Shown here piece after piece: positions 34,884 to 44,032 of a stretch of DNA of 64,000 nucleotides. The notes beneath the pieces are model-generated. The model was not told where the DNA came from. It made no database searches and saw only the letters and a list, made by a program, of their open reading frames with translations. Position 1 is the stretch's first letter. Each line of letters starts with the position of its first letter. The translations under genes were made by a program, and so were the position numbers. This stretch comes from Planctomycetota bacterium (GTDB taxonomy: Bacteria; Planctomycetota; Planctomycetia; Pirellulales; Lacipirellulaceae), in NCBI GenBank assembly GCA_029259975.1, contig JAJDEE010000089.1:1-64000 (forward strand), written 5' to 3'.

Positions 34884-35624
34884 CTATTCGAGTGTCCATG
34901 AATCGACGAGCCAAATTACATTGAGGTCGGCATTCCGATAGCGTTTCAGTACCAGCAGGCACAATTGCTGCTCTTGCCCGGGGCAGCTGGCAGTGTACCG
35001 AAAAACGGCTTGGGGAGGCCTGCTTTTGATACTGACACTTGCATCAGTAAGCCGAAAACTTGCTGCGACAACCTCTTGCAAATCATTCAGTTTCACCACT
35101 AGGGGATCTTGACGCAGCAGCGCTGAAGAAAAAATACTACCAAAGACGGACATCTGTCCCGCACCTGAAGCAGGGGCGACCTTGTCGATGGCAACCTCGG
35201 TCATCAGCTCCAACATTTCCTCTGAACGTCCCTCAGCAGCCAGCGACAACCACTGCCGGCCTACATCATCGGCTTGTCGCTGCAAGAGGTTATCACGGAC
35301 TTTGATATGTGCGGCGGAGGCCACACTAAAAAAGATTGCTAATGCTAGCCCCCAACGTGCCAGCCAAGCTCCCGACACGCCCCCTTCCGAAGAGGCGATC
35401 CCCTTCAAGGCCAACAGTGCTGCCGCTACAGCCGCCAACGGTACAACAACCATCAACGGCCCGGCAAACATCGCTGCTGAACAGAGCCCAAGCACAAAGG
35501 CAATGACAGCCAGTGTACTCAGCGATCGATACTGCCCCAACTCGTCAGCATTATAGCCGGTCGTATCAAGGCTACGCGTATCGTCGTCGCGGGTATCAGA
35601 AGAAGTAGGTGTTGTTGTAGCCAT
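34884..35624 (-). CDS. Membrane protein (DUF4190-like) of unknown function
   Basis: The product has 246 residues from ATG 35624 (MATTTPTSSDTRDDDT); an open extension to 35681 has a poorer start. A Ser/Thr/Asp-rich head is followed by two or three membrane helices (LAVIAFVLGLCSAAMFAGPL, WGLALAIFFSVASAAH), as in DUF4190-type proteins. The C-terminal 130 residues are soluble (LLQRQADDVGRQWLSLAAEG) with a beta-strand end (YTASCPGQEQQLCLLVLKRY). It is the last gene of a likely pilT/gspE-like/membrane-protein operon (39404 down to 34884). Confidence 0.65.
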   Translation of the reverse strand: MATTTPTSSDTRDDDTRSLDTTGYNADELGQYRSLSTLAVIAFVLGLCSAAMFAGPLMVVVPLAAVAAALLALKGIASSEGGVSGAWLARWGLALAIFFSVASAAHIKVRDNLLQRQADDVGRQWLSLAAEGRSEEMLELMTEVAIDKVAPASGAGQMSVFGSIFSSALLRQDPLVVKLNDLQEVVAASFRLTDASVSIKSRPPQAVFRYTASCPGQEQQLCLLVLKRYRNADLNVIWLVDSWTLE

Positions 35625-35690
35625 CACATCCAGCAGTGTAATGAAAGGAAGGACACAAAGACAAGGGAGGCCGACCACCAAAAAAATGGG

Positions 35691-36215
35691 TCACTTGCCG
35701 TAGTAAGAAAAGTCGACTTTTTCCGCTTTGGCAAAAGGTTTGGATACCGAATAGAAAGGACGTGTTATGTTCTGAAACGCACTCACCTGCGACTCACTCG
35801 CATCGCTCGTCTTCCACTCACCCGCTTTGATAGGTCCGTACAACAGCGTAAACGCTGCAAAGCTCGTCATCATCACGGCCACAACCAATCCCATCAAAAT
35901 GCCACCCAGCTTCTCTACCACGGGCAGATATCGGACTCGGATTTTGGAAGCTTTATCGACCACGGTTCGTAGGATCAATAAGGTCAAAGCAAATACACCC
36001 CACATTCCAGCAAACACATAATACCAAGCAAAGGAATCGTCCTGCCCCGCTTTTTCAAAGGCCATCGCTCCCATCGGCACCCCAGCAACTGAAGCAGCTG
36101 TGCCGCTGATTAGAATGCAAATCAATAAAATTGTGTTATTCCACAATCCTTCGCTGACGCACATCGCCAGTGCAGCGAAGAATAGGAATCCAAGCAAAAC
36201 CAATAATAAAAGCAT
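35691..36215 (-). CDS. CvpA-like membrane protein
   Basis: The product has 174 residues from ATG 36215, preceded by AGGGA. It has four predicted helices (LLLLVLLGFLFFAALAMCVS, NTILLICILISGTAASVAGV, WYYVFAGMWGVFALTLLILR, GGILMGLVVAVMMTSFAAFT). The layout and the VDKASKIRVRYLPVVEKLGG connector resemble CvpA/colicin V production proteins, but similarity is weak. It lies 91 bases after the GspE-like gene in the same direction and may belong to the same transcript. Confidence 0.6.
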   Translation of the reverse strand: MLLLLVLLGFLFFAALAMCVSEGLWNNTILLICILISGTAASVAGVPMGAMAFEKAGQDDSFAWYYVFAGMWGVFALTLLILRTVVDKASKIRVRYLPVVEKLGGILMGLVVAVMMTSFAAFTLLYGPIKAGEWKTSDASESQVSAFQNITRPFYSVSKPFAKAEKVDFSYYGK

Positions 36216-36306
36216 AATTATCCCTGAAGTTTCTTGGGCCTCAATTCGCGAGTTGCGGTCGCAAAGCCTGCTTACTACCCACAACTCGAATCTCAAAACT
36301 ACTTCT

Positions 36307-38247
36307 TCAATTTTTCAACACACGCATCAATTCGGGCAACGAAGTCTCGCCCTTGGCGACTAACAGTACGCCTTCCTCCTGTAACGACCGTTGGCGCGAC
36401 GCTCGAGCGGCCTTTTTCAAGAGATCCAGCTTCGGCTGCTTCACAAGAATCTCTCTCATCTGATCGGTGACAATCAATAATTCAAAAATACCGGTCCGGC
36501 CCTGGTAGCCCAAGGCTTGGCACGCCATGCAAGGCTTGTCGAGTTCCTCGCCCTTGGGCGGACGATAGAGCTGTTCGACTTTTCCAGTCGGAATGCCCAA
36601 TTTACGTAGTGTTTCAGGCGGAGGTGTGTAGCCTACTTTGCACTCGGGGCAAAGCAAACGTATCATGCGCTGGTAAAGCACCGCCTTCACCGCCGATGCA
36701 AATTCCTTAGCCGGCATTTTCATTTGCAAAATTCGCAACAAGGCCTCCGCCGCCTCTCGTGCGCGTACGGTGGTAATTACAAGGTCTTCGTCTTTGATTT
36801 CCTTAAAAAGTATTTCCGTCGTTTCGACATTCACCATGTCGCGACAGACGTAAACGTCTGGGTAATTGCGAACCAGCCTCGGCAAAATTGTTGCTGGCGT
36901 CTCGCCCGCAGACGCATCGTAGGTTGTGGTGCTTATATTCTGGATTTCTCGTTCTCGATGATCGACCTCTTCGATCGAAGCAAAGTCTCGCATCAGGCGA
37001 TCTGTCTCTTCCAGCGAGACGTCTGTGATTGTCGTCAGACCACCGCCTGGCATGGTCGAAAGAATCAGCAGCCCCTGGTCCAAAGCCATTAGCTCTTCCC
37101 ACTTTTCTCGCAGCCCTTCGCGCATACCCAATTCGGCATAGGTCGTAAAATGCTGCTTCTTACCGGTCCGAGAAATAATCACTCGCTCGCCAGTCGCAAC
37201 TCCCTGGCTCACCAGCGAGCAAAAATAATTCTTCCCGCTGTATTTCGCACCAAACTGCCCTGCCTGCTTGTTGCGACGATCTTTCACGTCAAGATTCGCT
37301 AACGTCTTCATCACCGCCAGCATCACATCGCTCGCCTCGCGCTCGCGAGCTTCCCCATTGTGCCACATGCCATCGATCTCGTGACGAACGTTGACCGCCT
37401 GCTTGGTAAAGTCGAACATCGCCCGATCGCACCGACGATCAACCATCTCGGCAATGACTTCTTTCACCAACAAATAGCCCGGAGAGTTGCGAGCCGAGAG
37501 CAAATTGGCATTGTCCGTCGTTGAATCCTCAGCGCCCATCGCCATCAGCTCGACGGCAACACCTTTCTCGTATTCGGCCACCCGATCGGCGCTCATCTTG
37601 ATTCCCGCAGCACCAGCCACCATTGCAAACACATGCCGCCACCAAGATCCCGTCAGCACCGTCTGGTGCGGCTGGACATTCTTGTTGTGGACAAGCACAT
37701 AGGGAACCCAGGTTGCGAGAAAAATCACCAGTAGAATTGGCACCTTGATAGCCATCGCCAACGGCACGAAAAACAGCACCACCGCAACCAACGCAAACGG
37801 GGCGTAGAGAATATGATTCCACTTGTACCAGCCCAATCCGTAAATCTGGACGTCTTGATTCACCCAATCGCCAGCACGGACCCACATCACTACCAGCAAG
37901 CCAAGCCCGAGCAGTTTCAACAGCGGCACAAGCCGAAACTTGGTCTCCTTCGCCTGCTGTGCGAACGATTTACCGCCCTTGGCCGCTTGTCCTTTAGCCG
38001 TGTTATTCTCAGCATTCCGCTTATTACCCTCCGGACGATGCTCTTCGGAATCTTTGGCTATCTTGCGAGAGCGATTCCCCTCCAGCTCGGCATTGATCGC
38101 CCCCGCCGCATTAACGTCAGCAAGCCCAACCTGCGCCCACACTGTCTGCGGAATTGAAATGCAAAATGCCACTGCCAAAGCCAGAAAAGAAACTCTGGCC
38201 GTTGATAATCGCAATCCAAACAAACGTGATCCTAACAACAGGTGCAT
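36307..38247 (-). CDS. Membrane-fused GspE/PilB-like protein with a degenerate P-loop
   Basis: The product has 646 residues. Residues 1-39 are a signal peptide or anchor, 40-100 are charged, and 104-190 hold several membrane helices. From about 225 the protein follows GspE/PilB. The P-loop, expected as GPTGSGKTT, reads MPGGGLTT at 399-406, so the catalytic Lys is absent. The Walker B region reads DVYVCRDMVN (464-473) instead of a GEIRD-type motif. The tetracysteine zinc module is intact (CPEC 533-536, CMAC 573-576), as is GYQGRTGIFELL. ATP hydrolysis is therefore doubtful, and a structural or regulatory role is inferred. Its start overlaps the pilT stop by one base (TGATG), so it is coupled to an apparently active PilT. 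Confidence 0.85.
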   Translation of the reverse strand: MHLLLGSRLFGLRLSTARVSFLALAVAFCISIPQTVWAQVGLADVNAAGAINAELEGNRSRKIAKDSEEHRPEGNKRNAENNTAKGQAAKGGKSFAQQAKETKFRLVPLLKLLGLGLLVVMWVRAGDWVNQDVQIYGLGWYKWNHILYAPFALVAVVLFFVPLAMAIKVPILLVIFLATWVPYVLVHNKNVQPHQTVLTGSWWRHVFAMVAGAAGIKMSADRVAEYEKGVAVELMAMGAEDSTTDNANLLSARNSPGYLLVKEVIAEMVDRRCDRAMFDFTKQAVNVRHEIDGMWHNGEAREREASDVMLAVMKTLANLDVKDRRNKQAGQFGAKYSGKNYFCSLVSQGVATGERVIISRTGKKQHFTTYAELGMREGLREKWEELMALDQGLLILSTMPGGGLTTITDVSLEETDRLMRDFASIEEVDHREREIQNISTTTYDASAGETPATILPRLVRNYPDVYVCRDMVNVETTEILFKEIKDEDLVITTVRAREAAEALLRILQMKMPAKEFASAVKAVLYQRMIRLLCPECKVGYTPPPETLRKLGIPTGKVEQLYRPPKGEELDKPCMACQALGYQGRTGIFELLIVTDQMREILVKQPKLDLLKKAARASRQRSLQEEGVLLVAKGETSLPELMRVLKN

Positions 38248-39404
38248 CAGATAATACCGCCTTGCGAAACGTCGATTCCTTTGAGTGCCATCTTCAATGC
38301 TTCGCGATTCGGCGCCACTTCCAATGCCACTTCGCGGTCAATCAACTCCTCGTCGACCAACTTTTTCAAGCTCTGTGTAAAATCTTGCATGCCGTCTTCT
38401 GCCCCAACGCGAATCGCATCCCCCAGGCGGTGATCTTGCTCCTCGAGGATCAACTTACTGACGGTAGGCGAAAAGGTCATGATCTCGCACGTCGGCACCC
38501 GCCCGACACCGGGCTTGATTGATTTGAGCAGTTTTTGGGCGACAATGCCCCTCATGTTCATCGCGATTGCACTACGCAGCGCGCCGTGCATCTCTTGCGG
38601 AAACAGGTCCAAAATACGACCAATCGTCGACGCCGCCGTGCTGGCGTGGATCGTCCCGAAGACCAAGTGACCCGTCTCGGCGGCGTGGATCGCCGTCATA
38701 AATGTTTCTTTGTCACGCATTTCGCCCACCAACATCACGTCGGGGTCTTCTCGCACTGCGTGCTTCATGCCGATCTCAAAATCGATTACATCCAAACCGA
38801 TTTCGCGTTGGTTGATCAAACACTTGTTCTCGGTGAACACAAATTCAATCGGATCTTCAAGCGTCAATATATGCTTACGATAATTGGCGTTGATCCAATT
38901 CAGCATGGAGGCGATCGTCGTACTCTTGCCCGAACCGGTTACTCCTGCGAGCAGCACCATGCCTTGGTCGTAGGTGCAAAGCCGCTCCATCGAAGGTGGC
39001 AGGTTCAGTCCTTCAAAGTCGGGAATCCAACTACTCACCCGCCGAGCGACCAAGCCGATGTGCCCCAGTTGCTGGAGCAAATTCACACGAAACCGCCAAT
39101 TCGTCCCGTCCACCTCCAGCATATGGGCGAAGTCAGCCCCGCCGTCATGGTCGAAAATCTTGCGGCTGCGCTCATTCATCAGCGGAAAACAAAGCCGCAC
39201 CATCTCTTCGTCGTCGATCGGCGCACGATCCATCGGACGCAGCGTACCGTCGACACGCAACATCGGCGGTCGGCCCACCTTGAGATGCAGGTCGCTCGCT
39301 TCAAACTTCACGCAAGCCTTAAACAGCTTGTTGACTTCCAGGTCGGTATGTCGCGCGACAAAACTGTCGTAGTCCGATTCGTTGATCGAGGATTTTGATG
39401 GCAT
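38247..39404 (-). CDS. pilT: PilT/PilU-type twitching ATPase
   Basis: The product has 385 residues, normal for PilT. The N-terminal PAS-like domain has FEASDLHLKVGRPPMLRVDG. Walker A GVTGSGKST lies at 154-162, the Asp box at LEDPIEFVF, and Walker B PDVMLVGEMRD at 221-231. The His box is HLVFGTIHAST. All catalytic motifs are intact. PilT drives retraction of type IV pili or pseudopili. No pilin, PilC or PilM-Q genes are adjacent; the only partner is the degenerate GspE-like protein translated from the overlapping next gene. Confidence 0.93.
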   Translation of the reverse strand: MPSKSSINESDYDSFVARHTDLEVNKLFKACVKFEASDLHLKVGRPPMLRVDGTLRPMDRAPIDDEEMVRLCFPLMNERSRKIFDHDGGADFAHMLEVDGTNWRFRVNLLQQLGHIGLVARRVSSWIPDFEGLNLPPSMERLCTYDQGMVLLAGVTGSGKSTTIASMLNWINANYRKHILTLEDPIEFVFTENKCLINQREIGLDVIDFEIGMKHAVREDPDVMLVGEMRDKETFMTAIHAAETGHLVFGTIHASTAASTIGRILDLFPQEMHGALRSAIAMNMRGIVAQKLLKSIKPGVGRVPTCEIMTFSPTVSKLILEEQDHRLGDAIRVGAEDGMQDFTQSLKKLVDEELIDREVALEVAPNREALKMALKGIDVSQGGII

Positions 39405-39438
39405 AATGTTTTCTACTCTTCAGTCGTGTGAAGAAGAA

Positions 39439-39620
39439 AAAAATAGGACGCGGATAAACGTGGATAAACGTGGATTTTACGGATTCACGCAGATAAAAGG
39501 ATTACAGGCTTAATTATTCTCAAACTCTCAATTCAAAACTTGGCCGTTTTCTATTCCTATTTCATTCGGCTGATCCGCGAAAATCCGTTTAATCTGCGTT
39601 CCTCCGCGTTCTATTTTTCG
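39439..39620. repeat. Palindromic intergenic repeat, family D (copy 1)
   Basis: The left arm (39439-39500) reads AATAGGACGCGGATAAACG with an internal near-duplication (ACGTGGATAAACGTGGATTT). The right arm (39571-39618) contains CCGCGAAAATCCGTTTAATC and CCTCCGCGTTCTATTTT in inverse orientation. A related copy is at 56771-56878. The element fills the pilT-hisF interval. Confidence 0.7.
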
Positions 39621-39627
39621 CCTAAAA

Positions 39628-40407
39628 CTAAGCAACCAGCCGCACCGCTACGCCATGCTCGGCCATGATGCGTTTGGTTTCTTGAATCGTGTACTCGCCA
39701 AAATGAAAAATGCTGGCTGCCAGTGCTGCGTCGGCTTTGCCGGTCGTCACTGCCTCGGCCATGTGCAGCGGAGACCCTGCCCCGCCGCTAGCCACTACAG
39801 GTATCGAAACCGCTTCGCTCACGGCGGCAGTGATCTCTAAATCGTATCCCGCCTTCGTGCCGTCGGCACCCATGCACGTCAACACAATCTCGCCGGCACC
39901 CAACTCCTGCACCTGCCGCGCCCAGTCCACCGCTTCTAGCCCAGTACCAATACGGCCGCCATTAATGAAAACTTCCCACACTTCTCGCCCATCCCGTTGC
40001 ACACGTTTCGGGTCAATGTTCACCACCGTCGCACACGAGCCGAATGCTCGGCTCACCTCAGTAACCAACTCGGGCGTTCGCACGGCAGCCGAGTTGATGC
40101 TCACTTTTTCTGCTCCCGCTTGAATCAATAGCCGCACATCTTCCAAAGTCCGAATCCCGCCACCAACAGTAAACGGCATAAACACCTGCTCCGCCGTCCG
40201 GCGCACCACGTCGAGCATGATGTCGCGCCCATCGTGGCTGGCACAAATATCCAAAAAAACCAACTCGTCGGCCCCTTCACGCTCGTAGCGAGCCGCCACC
40301 TCGACCGGATCGCCCGCGTCGCGAAGATTCACAAAATTCGTCCCTTTCACCACCCGACCACGGTCGACGTCGAGACAGGGAATCACACGTTTAGCAAGCA
40401 TCGGCAA
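39628..40407 (-). CDS. hisF: Imidazole glycerol phosphate synthase, cyclase subunit
   Basis: The product has 259 residues, the standard HisF length. It is a TIM barrel starting [19 protein letters not shown], which supplies the catalytic Asp of strand 1. Other hallmarks are [27 protein letters not shown], the second catalytic Asp in [16 protein letters not shown], and [13 protein letters not shown]. It cyclises PRFAR with HisH-derived ammonia to IGP and AICAR in histidine synthesis. No other his gene is adjacent. A family D palindrome lies directly downstream. Confidence 0.97.
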   Translation of the reverse strand: MPMLAKRVIPCLDVDRGRVVKGTNFVNLRDAGDPVEVAARYEREGADELVFLDICASHDGRDIMLDVVRRTAEQVFMPFTVGGGIRTLEDVRLLIQAGAEKVSINSAAVRTPELVTEVSRAFGSCATVVNIDPKRVQRDGREVWEVFINGGRIGTGLEAVDWARQVQELGAGEIVLTCMGADGTKAGYDLEITAAVSEAVSIPVVASGGAGSPLHMAEAVTTGKADAALAASIFHFGEYTIQETKRIMAEHGVAVRLVA

Positions 40408-40514
40408 GAGGCCAGGGGCCGGAGGTCAGAGATCAGGGCTCGGCTATCGCCGGAAACCCCCTAAACCATTCAGTTTAAGTACGATTCGGAGGGGGGTCAA
40501 CTAGCCGCGGATCG

Positions 40515-41162
40515 TTAGCAGGACGAGCCTCGCCGCAAAGTCGATAAACCGATGCCGCCCAGCAAGGACAGCAGCATGGTCGAGGGTTCAGGGACATTGG
40601 TGGTAGGGAATTCTAGCAATGATGTTACCAGCGTGTTTGGCCCCACAAATTGCGATGTCATGGGACCGAGCTGCTTATCAATCTCAAGCACGTCGCCCGG
40701 AAGCACTGGCTGAGAAAAAGTGTCGAGATCGAGCACCGTTCCGCTTCCGCTGATCGTCGTGTTAAACGTAATCGATGTACCGTTGATCCGCATATCCGTG
40801 ACGCTCCCCCACGAGGCACTGTGCGAACCGTTATTCAAGTTGATCTCGTGCCAGTCGGTCCAGGGCTCTGTGCCAATGTTTTGGATTGTCTCTCGGAAGA
40901 ACAAGCTGCCCCCGCCGTAACCGCTAACAGGACCGGCCGAGATGGCCTTCCGCCAAGGACCACCGCTCGCGTCCAGATCGATGGGAATGGGTCCAGGACC
41001 GTTAATGATATCATTGGGACCGCCGATCCATGCAATGTTTGAACTGGGATCGATGATATGTGCCGTTGATGGCGACGTGGCCGTGCCTTGGGCGAAAGTC
41101 GAGGAACTCAACAACATCAAAGCAACCATTTGCGACATCAAGACTGTTCGGAAGCTAAACAT
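40515..41162 (-). CDS. Small PEP-CTERM protein
   Basis: The product has 215 residues with a signal peptide (SQMVALMLLSSSTFAQG). The beta-rich body (SSNIAWIGGPNDIINGPGPI, FFRETIQNIGTEPWTDWHEI) is of unknown fold. The PEP-CTERM tail is VPEPSTMLLSLLGGIGLSTL followed by RRGSSC. There is no calcium-binding module. The start has GGAGAT ten bases upstream. It follows the next PEP-CTERM gene (41187-41876) after 24 bases on the same strand, so the two probably form an operon. Confidence 0.8.
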   Translation of the reverse strand: MFSFRTVLMSQMVALMLLSSSTFAQGTATSPSTAHIIDPSSNIAWIGGPNDIINGPGPIPIDLDASGGPWRKAISAGPVSGYGGGSLFFRETIQNIGTEPWTDWHEINLNNGSHSASWGSVTDMRINGTSITFNTTISGSGTVLDLDTFSQPVLPGDVLEIDKQLGPMTSQFVGPNTLVTSLLEFPTTNVPEPSTMLLSLLGGIGLSTLRRGSSC

Positions 41163-41186
41163 TGGAAATCTCCAAAAAAGAAGGAA

Positions 41187-41876
41187 TTAACGTCGGATTG
41201 TTTTCAGCGAAGCCAACCCAAGTAACAACAGCGCAATGCTGGACGGTTCGGGCACCACTGCCACAGGAAACTGCCGAAGGGTGAACGACGTGATACCGTC
41301 GGGAACATCGATGTGGAAGACAAACGGCTCGTTGTACAAAAAATCGGGTTGACCCGGCCCGCCATCGGCATCTATCACATCTTCCGAAGGAGCGACAGCA
41401 GGAAACGAGAATAGTGGAGCAGGATCAAACGAAATGATCGAATCAAAAAAAGGTGCATCAAAGTCGAGTCCATCGCCCGAGGGGGACATCACAAAATCGG
41501 CCCCTGTGCCAAACCCAAGTTGAACGTGGTAGCTGGACCAATCCAACCCCGTATTGTTTTGCACACCTTCGATAATCGCGTACTCCGTGACGCCACCCGA
41601 ATCCATGACCGTAAATTCAATGTCGATGAAGGTCACGCCTTTATAGTCTTTCTGTAACACCTTCAACTCGTTGACCTCGCCTACGACATCGTCGTTATTC
41701 GGGAATGGTGGCGGATTGGTAACTGCGATCCCAGCAATCGAGACAATACCATCAGTCCAAGCGAAGCCGGTGATTTTGCCGGCTTGAACTGGATCACCGA
41801 TCAAGGTAATCGCAGCAAACAACAAAGTCGCCGCTATACGCATGGTTAACTTTTTGTAACTGACTGAAAAAAACAT
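41187..41876 (-). CDS. Small PEP-CTERM protein
   Basis: The product has 229 residues from 41876; the ATG at 41843 (MRIAATLLFAAITLIGDPVQ) is an equally plausible start and gives a tighter signal peptide. The body is beta-rich (FIDIEFTVMDSGGVTEYAII, YHVQLGFGTGADFVMSPSGD). The PEP-CTERM tail is VPEPSSIALLLLGLASLKTI, then RR. There is no calcium-binding module. It is the first gene of a two-gene unit with 40515-41162. The function is unknown. Confidence 0.8.
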   Translation of the reverse strand: MFFSVSYKKLTMRIAATLLFAAITLIGDPVQAGKITGFAWTDGIVSIAGIAVTNPPPFPNNDDVVGEVNELKVLQKDYKGVTFIDIEFTVMDSGGVTEYAIIEGVQNNTGLDWSSYHVQLGFGTGADFVMSPSGDGLDFDAPFFDSIISFDPAPLFSFPAVAPSEDVIDADGGPGQPDFLYNEPFVFHIDVPDGITSFTLRQFPVAVVPEPSSIALLLLGLASLKTIRR

Positions 41877-41937
41877 CGGAGACCCTTTGGGAAAGTGACT
41901 TGGAACTGTATTTCTTACCGCGGTTTAAGAATTCGCT

Positions 41938-42864
41938 CTACTGGCGGGGTCGACGCAAGAGCAGACCACCGACCGATCCCAACATTACGAGTAACGCTGT
42001 CGAAGGCTCAGGGATTGCACGGACAGACATCTCGAAATCGTCGAGCGACCAAATTTTGGCGTTATTGACACCCGCAGTACTCTCGAAGCGCAGTTCGGTA
42101 AGGTTACTCATCGGTGAAATCAACGGTGCGCTGCTCACCAAACTCGTCAGCGTGCCTGCTTCGAAAACATCAATCGAAACCGTCTGCAAATTCAAGTCGA
42201 GAGTGACATCCCAGCGATGATACGTGCTGGGATTGACCGACACGGTCGACTGAATCCAACTCCCTACGTTAGTCGCTGCAAAGTCGGTCGTGGTCCCAGG
42301 CTGTCGGTAACCGACTTCGAGTCCCAGGTTGCCGCTGCTATCGTAAAAAGAAACCGTGTCGCCGATCGTGCCAGCGCCAAGTCCGCCACCTTCGCCTGTC
42401 CCAAAAATGCGGGCACACGACCAAAACGACACCTGCACTACATCGCCACCAGTCGAGGCTGGGCTGACACCGCCCAGATCAAAATTGTCGAGCATGTAAG
42501 AGTATTCCTGCGCTCCGCCAGCCCAACCATCGGCGTTGGTGGTAATGACCAAGCCAAGATCTGAGGAACTAGGGTTCGTACGATCTCTGCCAAAGTGTCC
42601 CGTGGCATACGATACTCCTCCAGCAGTTCCAGGTGTGGGAAAAAGAGGCCCCTGAAGTTTGGTCCACAGGCCAGTGTTGTCCGGAATATTGACATAGGTG
42701 CCGCCGCCCGCGTTGACGCCGTACTGTCCGGCGTTGTAGGTGGCAACATCATTCAGAAAGTCTTCGTACCCATCGATCGGCTCAAAGCCGCCCAAGTAGG
42801 CCTTGGCAGTCATCGGAGTCATCAACGTAACGATTGCGATTGCGAAAAAAGTAAAGTATCTCAT
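41938..42864 (-). CDS. PEP-CTERM protein with lectin-like beta-sandwich
   Basis: The product has about 308 residues from ATG 42864, which has AAGGAA ten bases upstream; the open extension to 43032 is rejected. The signal peptide is RYFTFFAIAIVTLMTPMTAK. The body resembles a concanavalin/LamG-type sandwich (YNAGQYGVNAGGGTYVNIPD, LQTVSIDVFEAGTLTSLVSS, WSLDDFEMSVR). The PEP-CTERM tail is IPEPSTALLVMLGSVGGLLL, then RRPRQ. There is no calcium-binding module. A surface glycan-binding role is possible but not shown. Confidence 0.8.
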   Translation of the reverse strand: MRYFTFFAIAIVTLMTPMTAKAYLGGFEPIDGYEDFLNDVATYNAGQYGVNAGGGTYVNIPDNTGLWTKLQGPLFPTPGTAGGVSYATGHFGRDRTNPSSSDLGLVITTNADGWAGGAQEYSYMLDNFDLGGVSPASTGGDVVQVSFWSCARIFGTGEGGGLGAGTIGDTVSFYDSSGNLGLEVGYRQPGTTTDFAATNVGSWIQSTVSVNPSTYHRWDVTLDLNLQTVSIDVFEAGTLTSLVSSAPLISPMSNLTELRFESTAGVNNAKIWSLDDFEMSVRAIPEPSTALLVMLGSVGGLLLRRPRQ

Positions 42865-42988
42865 GAGATCATTCCTTAAATAATTGGTTGGAATTAGAAA
42901 AAGCGAGAGAACAGTAGCCATCACGATCCGCATGATAAGCGGAAGAACATGACTTGCGGTTGTCAACAGAGCGTGTCGACTACAATAA

Positions 42989-43693
42989 CTAACAGGCCGA
43001 CTTGCGGAACATGGAAGCTGCCGCCAAGCCAAGCACCATCAACAAACAGGCCGATGGTTCAGGAATCTGTGTGATACCGATGATGCTGCCCGAAGAAGTT
43101 ATGAAACCCGCAGCACCCGGTCCCGAAGCGTTGCCAACACCTAGCGAATTGATCGCGGCAGGCGAGAGACCCAACAAGTTGGTATAGTCTTGCAGTATGA
43201 ACCGCCATGACTCATTACTTTCCCAGATGCCGTCGGGTGTGATGCTTTCAAAAATCAACGAGTGGTTAATGCCACCTGGATCTAAAATATCGTTGTCAAT
43301 CCGAAAGGCTTCTTGGAGCGGCGCGAAGGTGATGTCGTTGGCTTCACCATCGTAGTTGGTGATGGTGGTCTCTGGATTGGCGACGTACCAAACTTCGAGC
43401 CAATCTCTTCCCGAGAGGTTCCTGATCTCGACGACAGGATCGGCAAAACCAGCAATGTCTGACGTGGGACAGGGAGCAAAGTTGGCTGACCCCTGATCGG
43501 TCGCAAACAAGGCTTCGTCAGCGGGAAATACGCCTACATTGCCAATTTCGTCGACGTTTTCGGGAATGAAAAGTGTGTCGCACCCCGGCGTGTCCAAGTG
43601 GACTACCTTCGTTGGCAAGGCCTGAGCCTGACTAGCAAATGTGACCACAGCGAGGGAGCTTAGCAGGGACAACGTTTTTTTGAATGTGAACAT
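42989..43693 (-). CDS. Small PEP-CTERM protein
   Basis: The product has 234 residues from ATG 43693 (CAGGAGAA about ten bases upstream); the extension to 43765 is rejected. The signal peptide is TLSLLSSLAVVTFASQAQA. The body has two Cys that could pair (GCDTLFIPENVDEIG, FAPCPTSDIAGF) and a beta-rich core (VEIRNLSGRDWLEVWYVANP). The PEP-CTERM tail is IPEPSACLLMVLGLAAASMF, then RKSAC. A hairpin TGCGGAA-GCA-TTCCGCA lies upstream at about 43754-43770 and might be regulatory. The function is unknown. Confidence 0.78.
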   Translation of the reverse strand: MFTFKKTLSLLSSLAVVTFASQAQALPTKVVHLDTPGCDTLFIPENVDEIGNVGVFPADEALFATDQGSANFAPCPTSDIAGFADPVVEIRNLSGRDWLEVWYVANPETTITNYDGEANDITFAPLQEAFRIDNDILDPGGINHSLIFESITPDGIWESNESWRFILQDYTNLLGLSPAAINSLGVGNASGPGAAGFITSSGSIIGITQIPEPSACLLMVLGLAAASMFRKSAC

Positions 43694-43792
43694 GATAGTT
43701 CTCCTGAAGTAATTAAGTGGTAAAAATAAAGTCAACGTGAACAACTTGAAAAACTGCGGAAGCATTCCGCATTAAATGAACTTGGAGAGACC

Positions 43793-44032
43793 TTACATGC
43801 GTCTACCTCCTGACTTCGCTGATGCTCGTCGCCGCTGAAACACAAACGTCAACCCACTCAGGCTAGTCATGGCAGGAGTTGCCGGCTCAGAAATGGGATC
43901 GAAGGTGTAAACAGTCTGCGGCACAATCGGCAGCGTTTGGACCAAGTGATTGTGATTCTCGTTCATACTCGTTGGAAAAATCGACATGGGCACCGAGTTG
44001 ATCAGTGCATTTGCGGGGTTGAGGAACTAACT
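43793..44032 (-). pseudogene. PEP-CTERM gene remnant (3' end only)
   Basis: In one minus-strand frame, open from 44032, the sequence reads FLNPANALINSVPMSIFPTS and ends DPISEPATPAMTSLSGLTF then VFQRRR, a recognisable PEP-CTERM tail. No signal peptide or full domain precedes it. The upstream small frame (44031-44255) is in another phase. It is best read as a decayed or truncated member of the neighbouring cluster. Confidence 0.45.

Noticed and set aside
38535..39398. 287-codon + strand open frame opposite pilT
   Set aside because: pilT on the minus strand has every catalytic motif; the antisense frame is a high-GC artefact.
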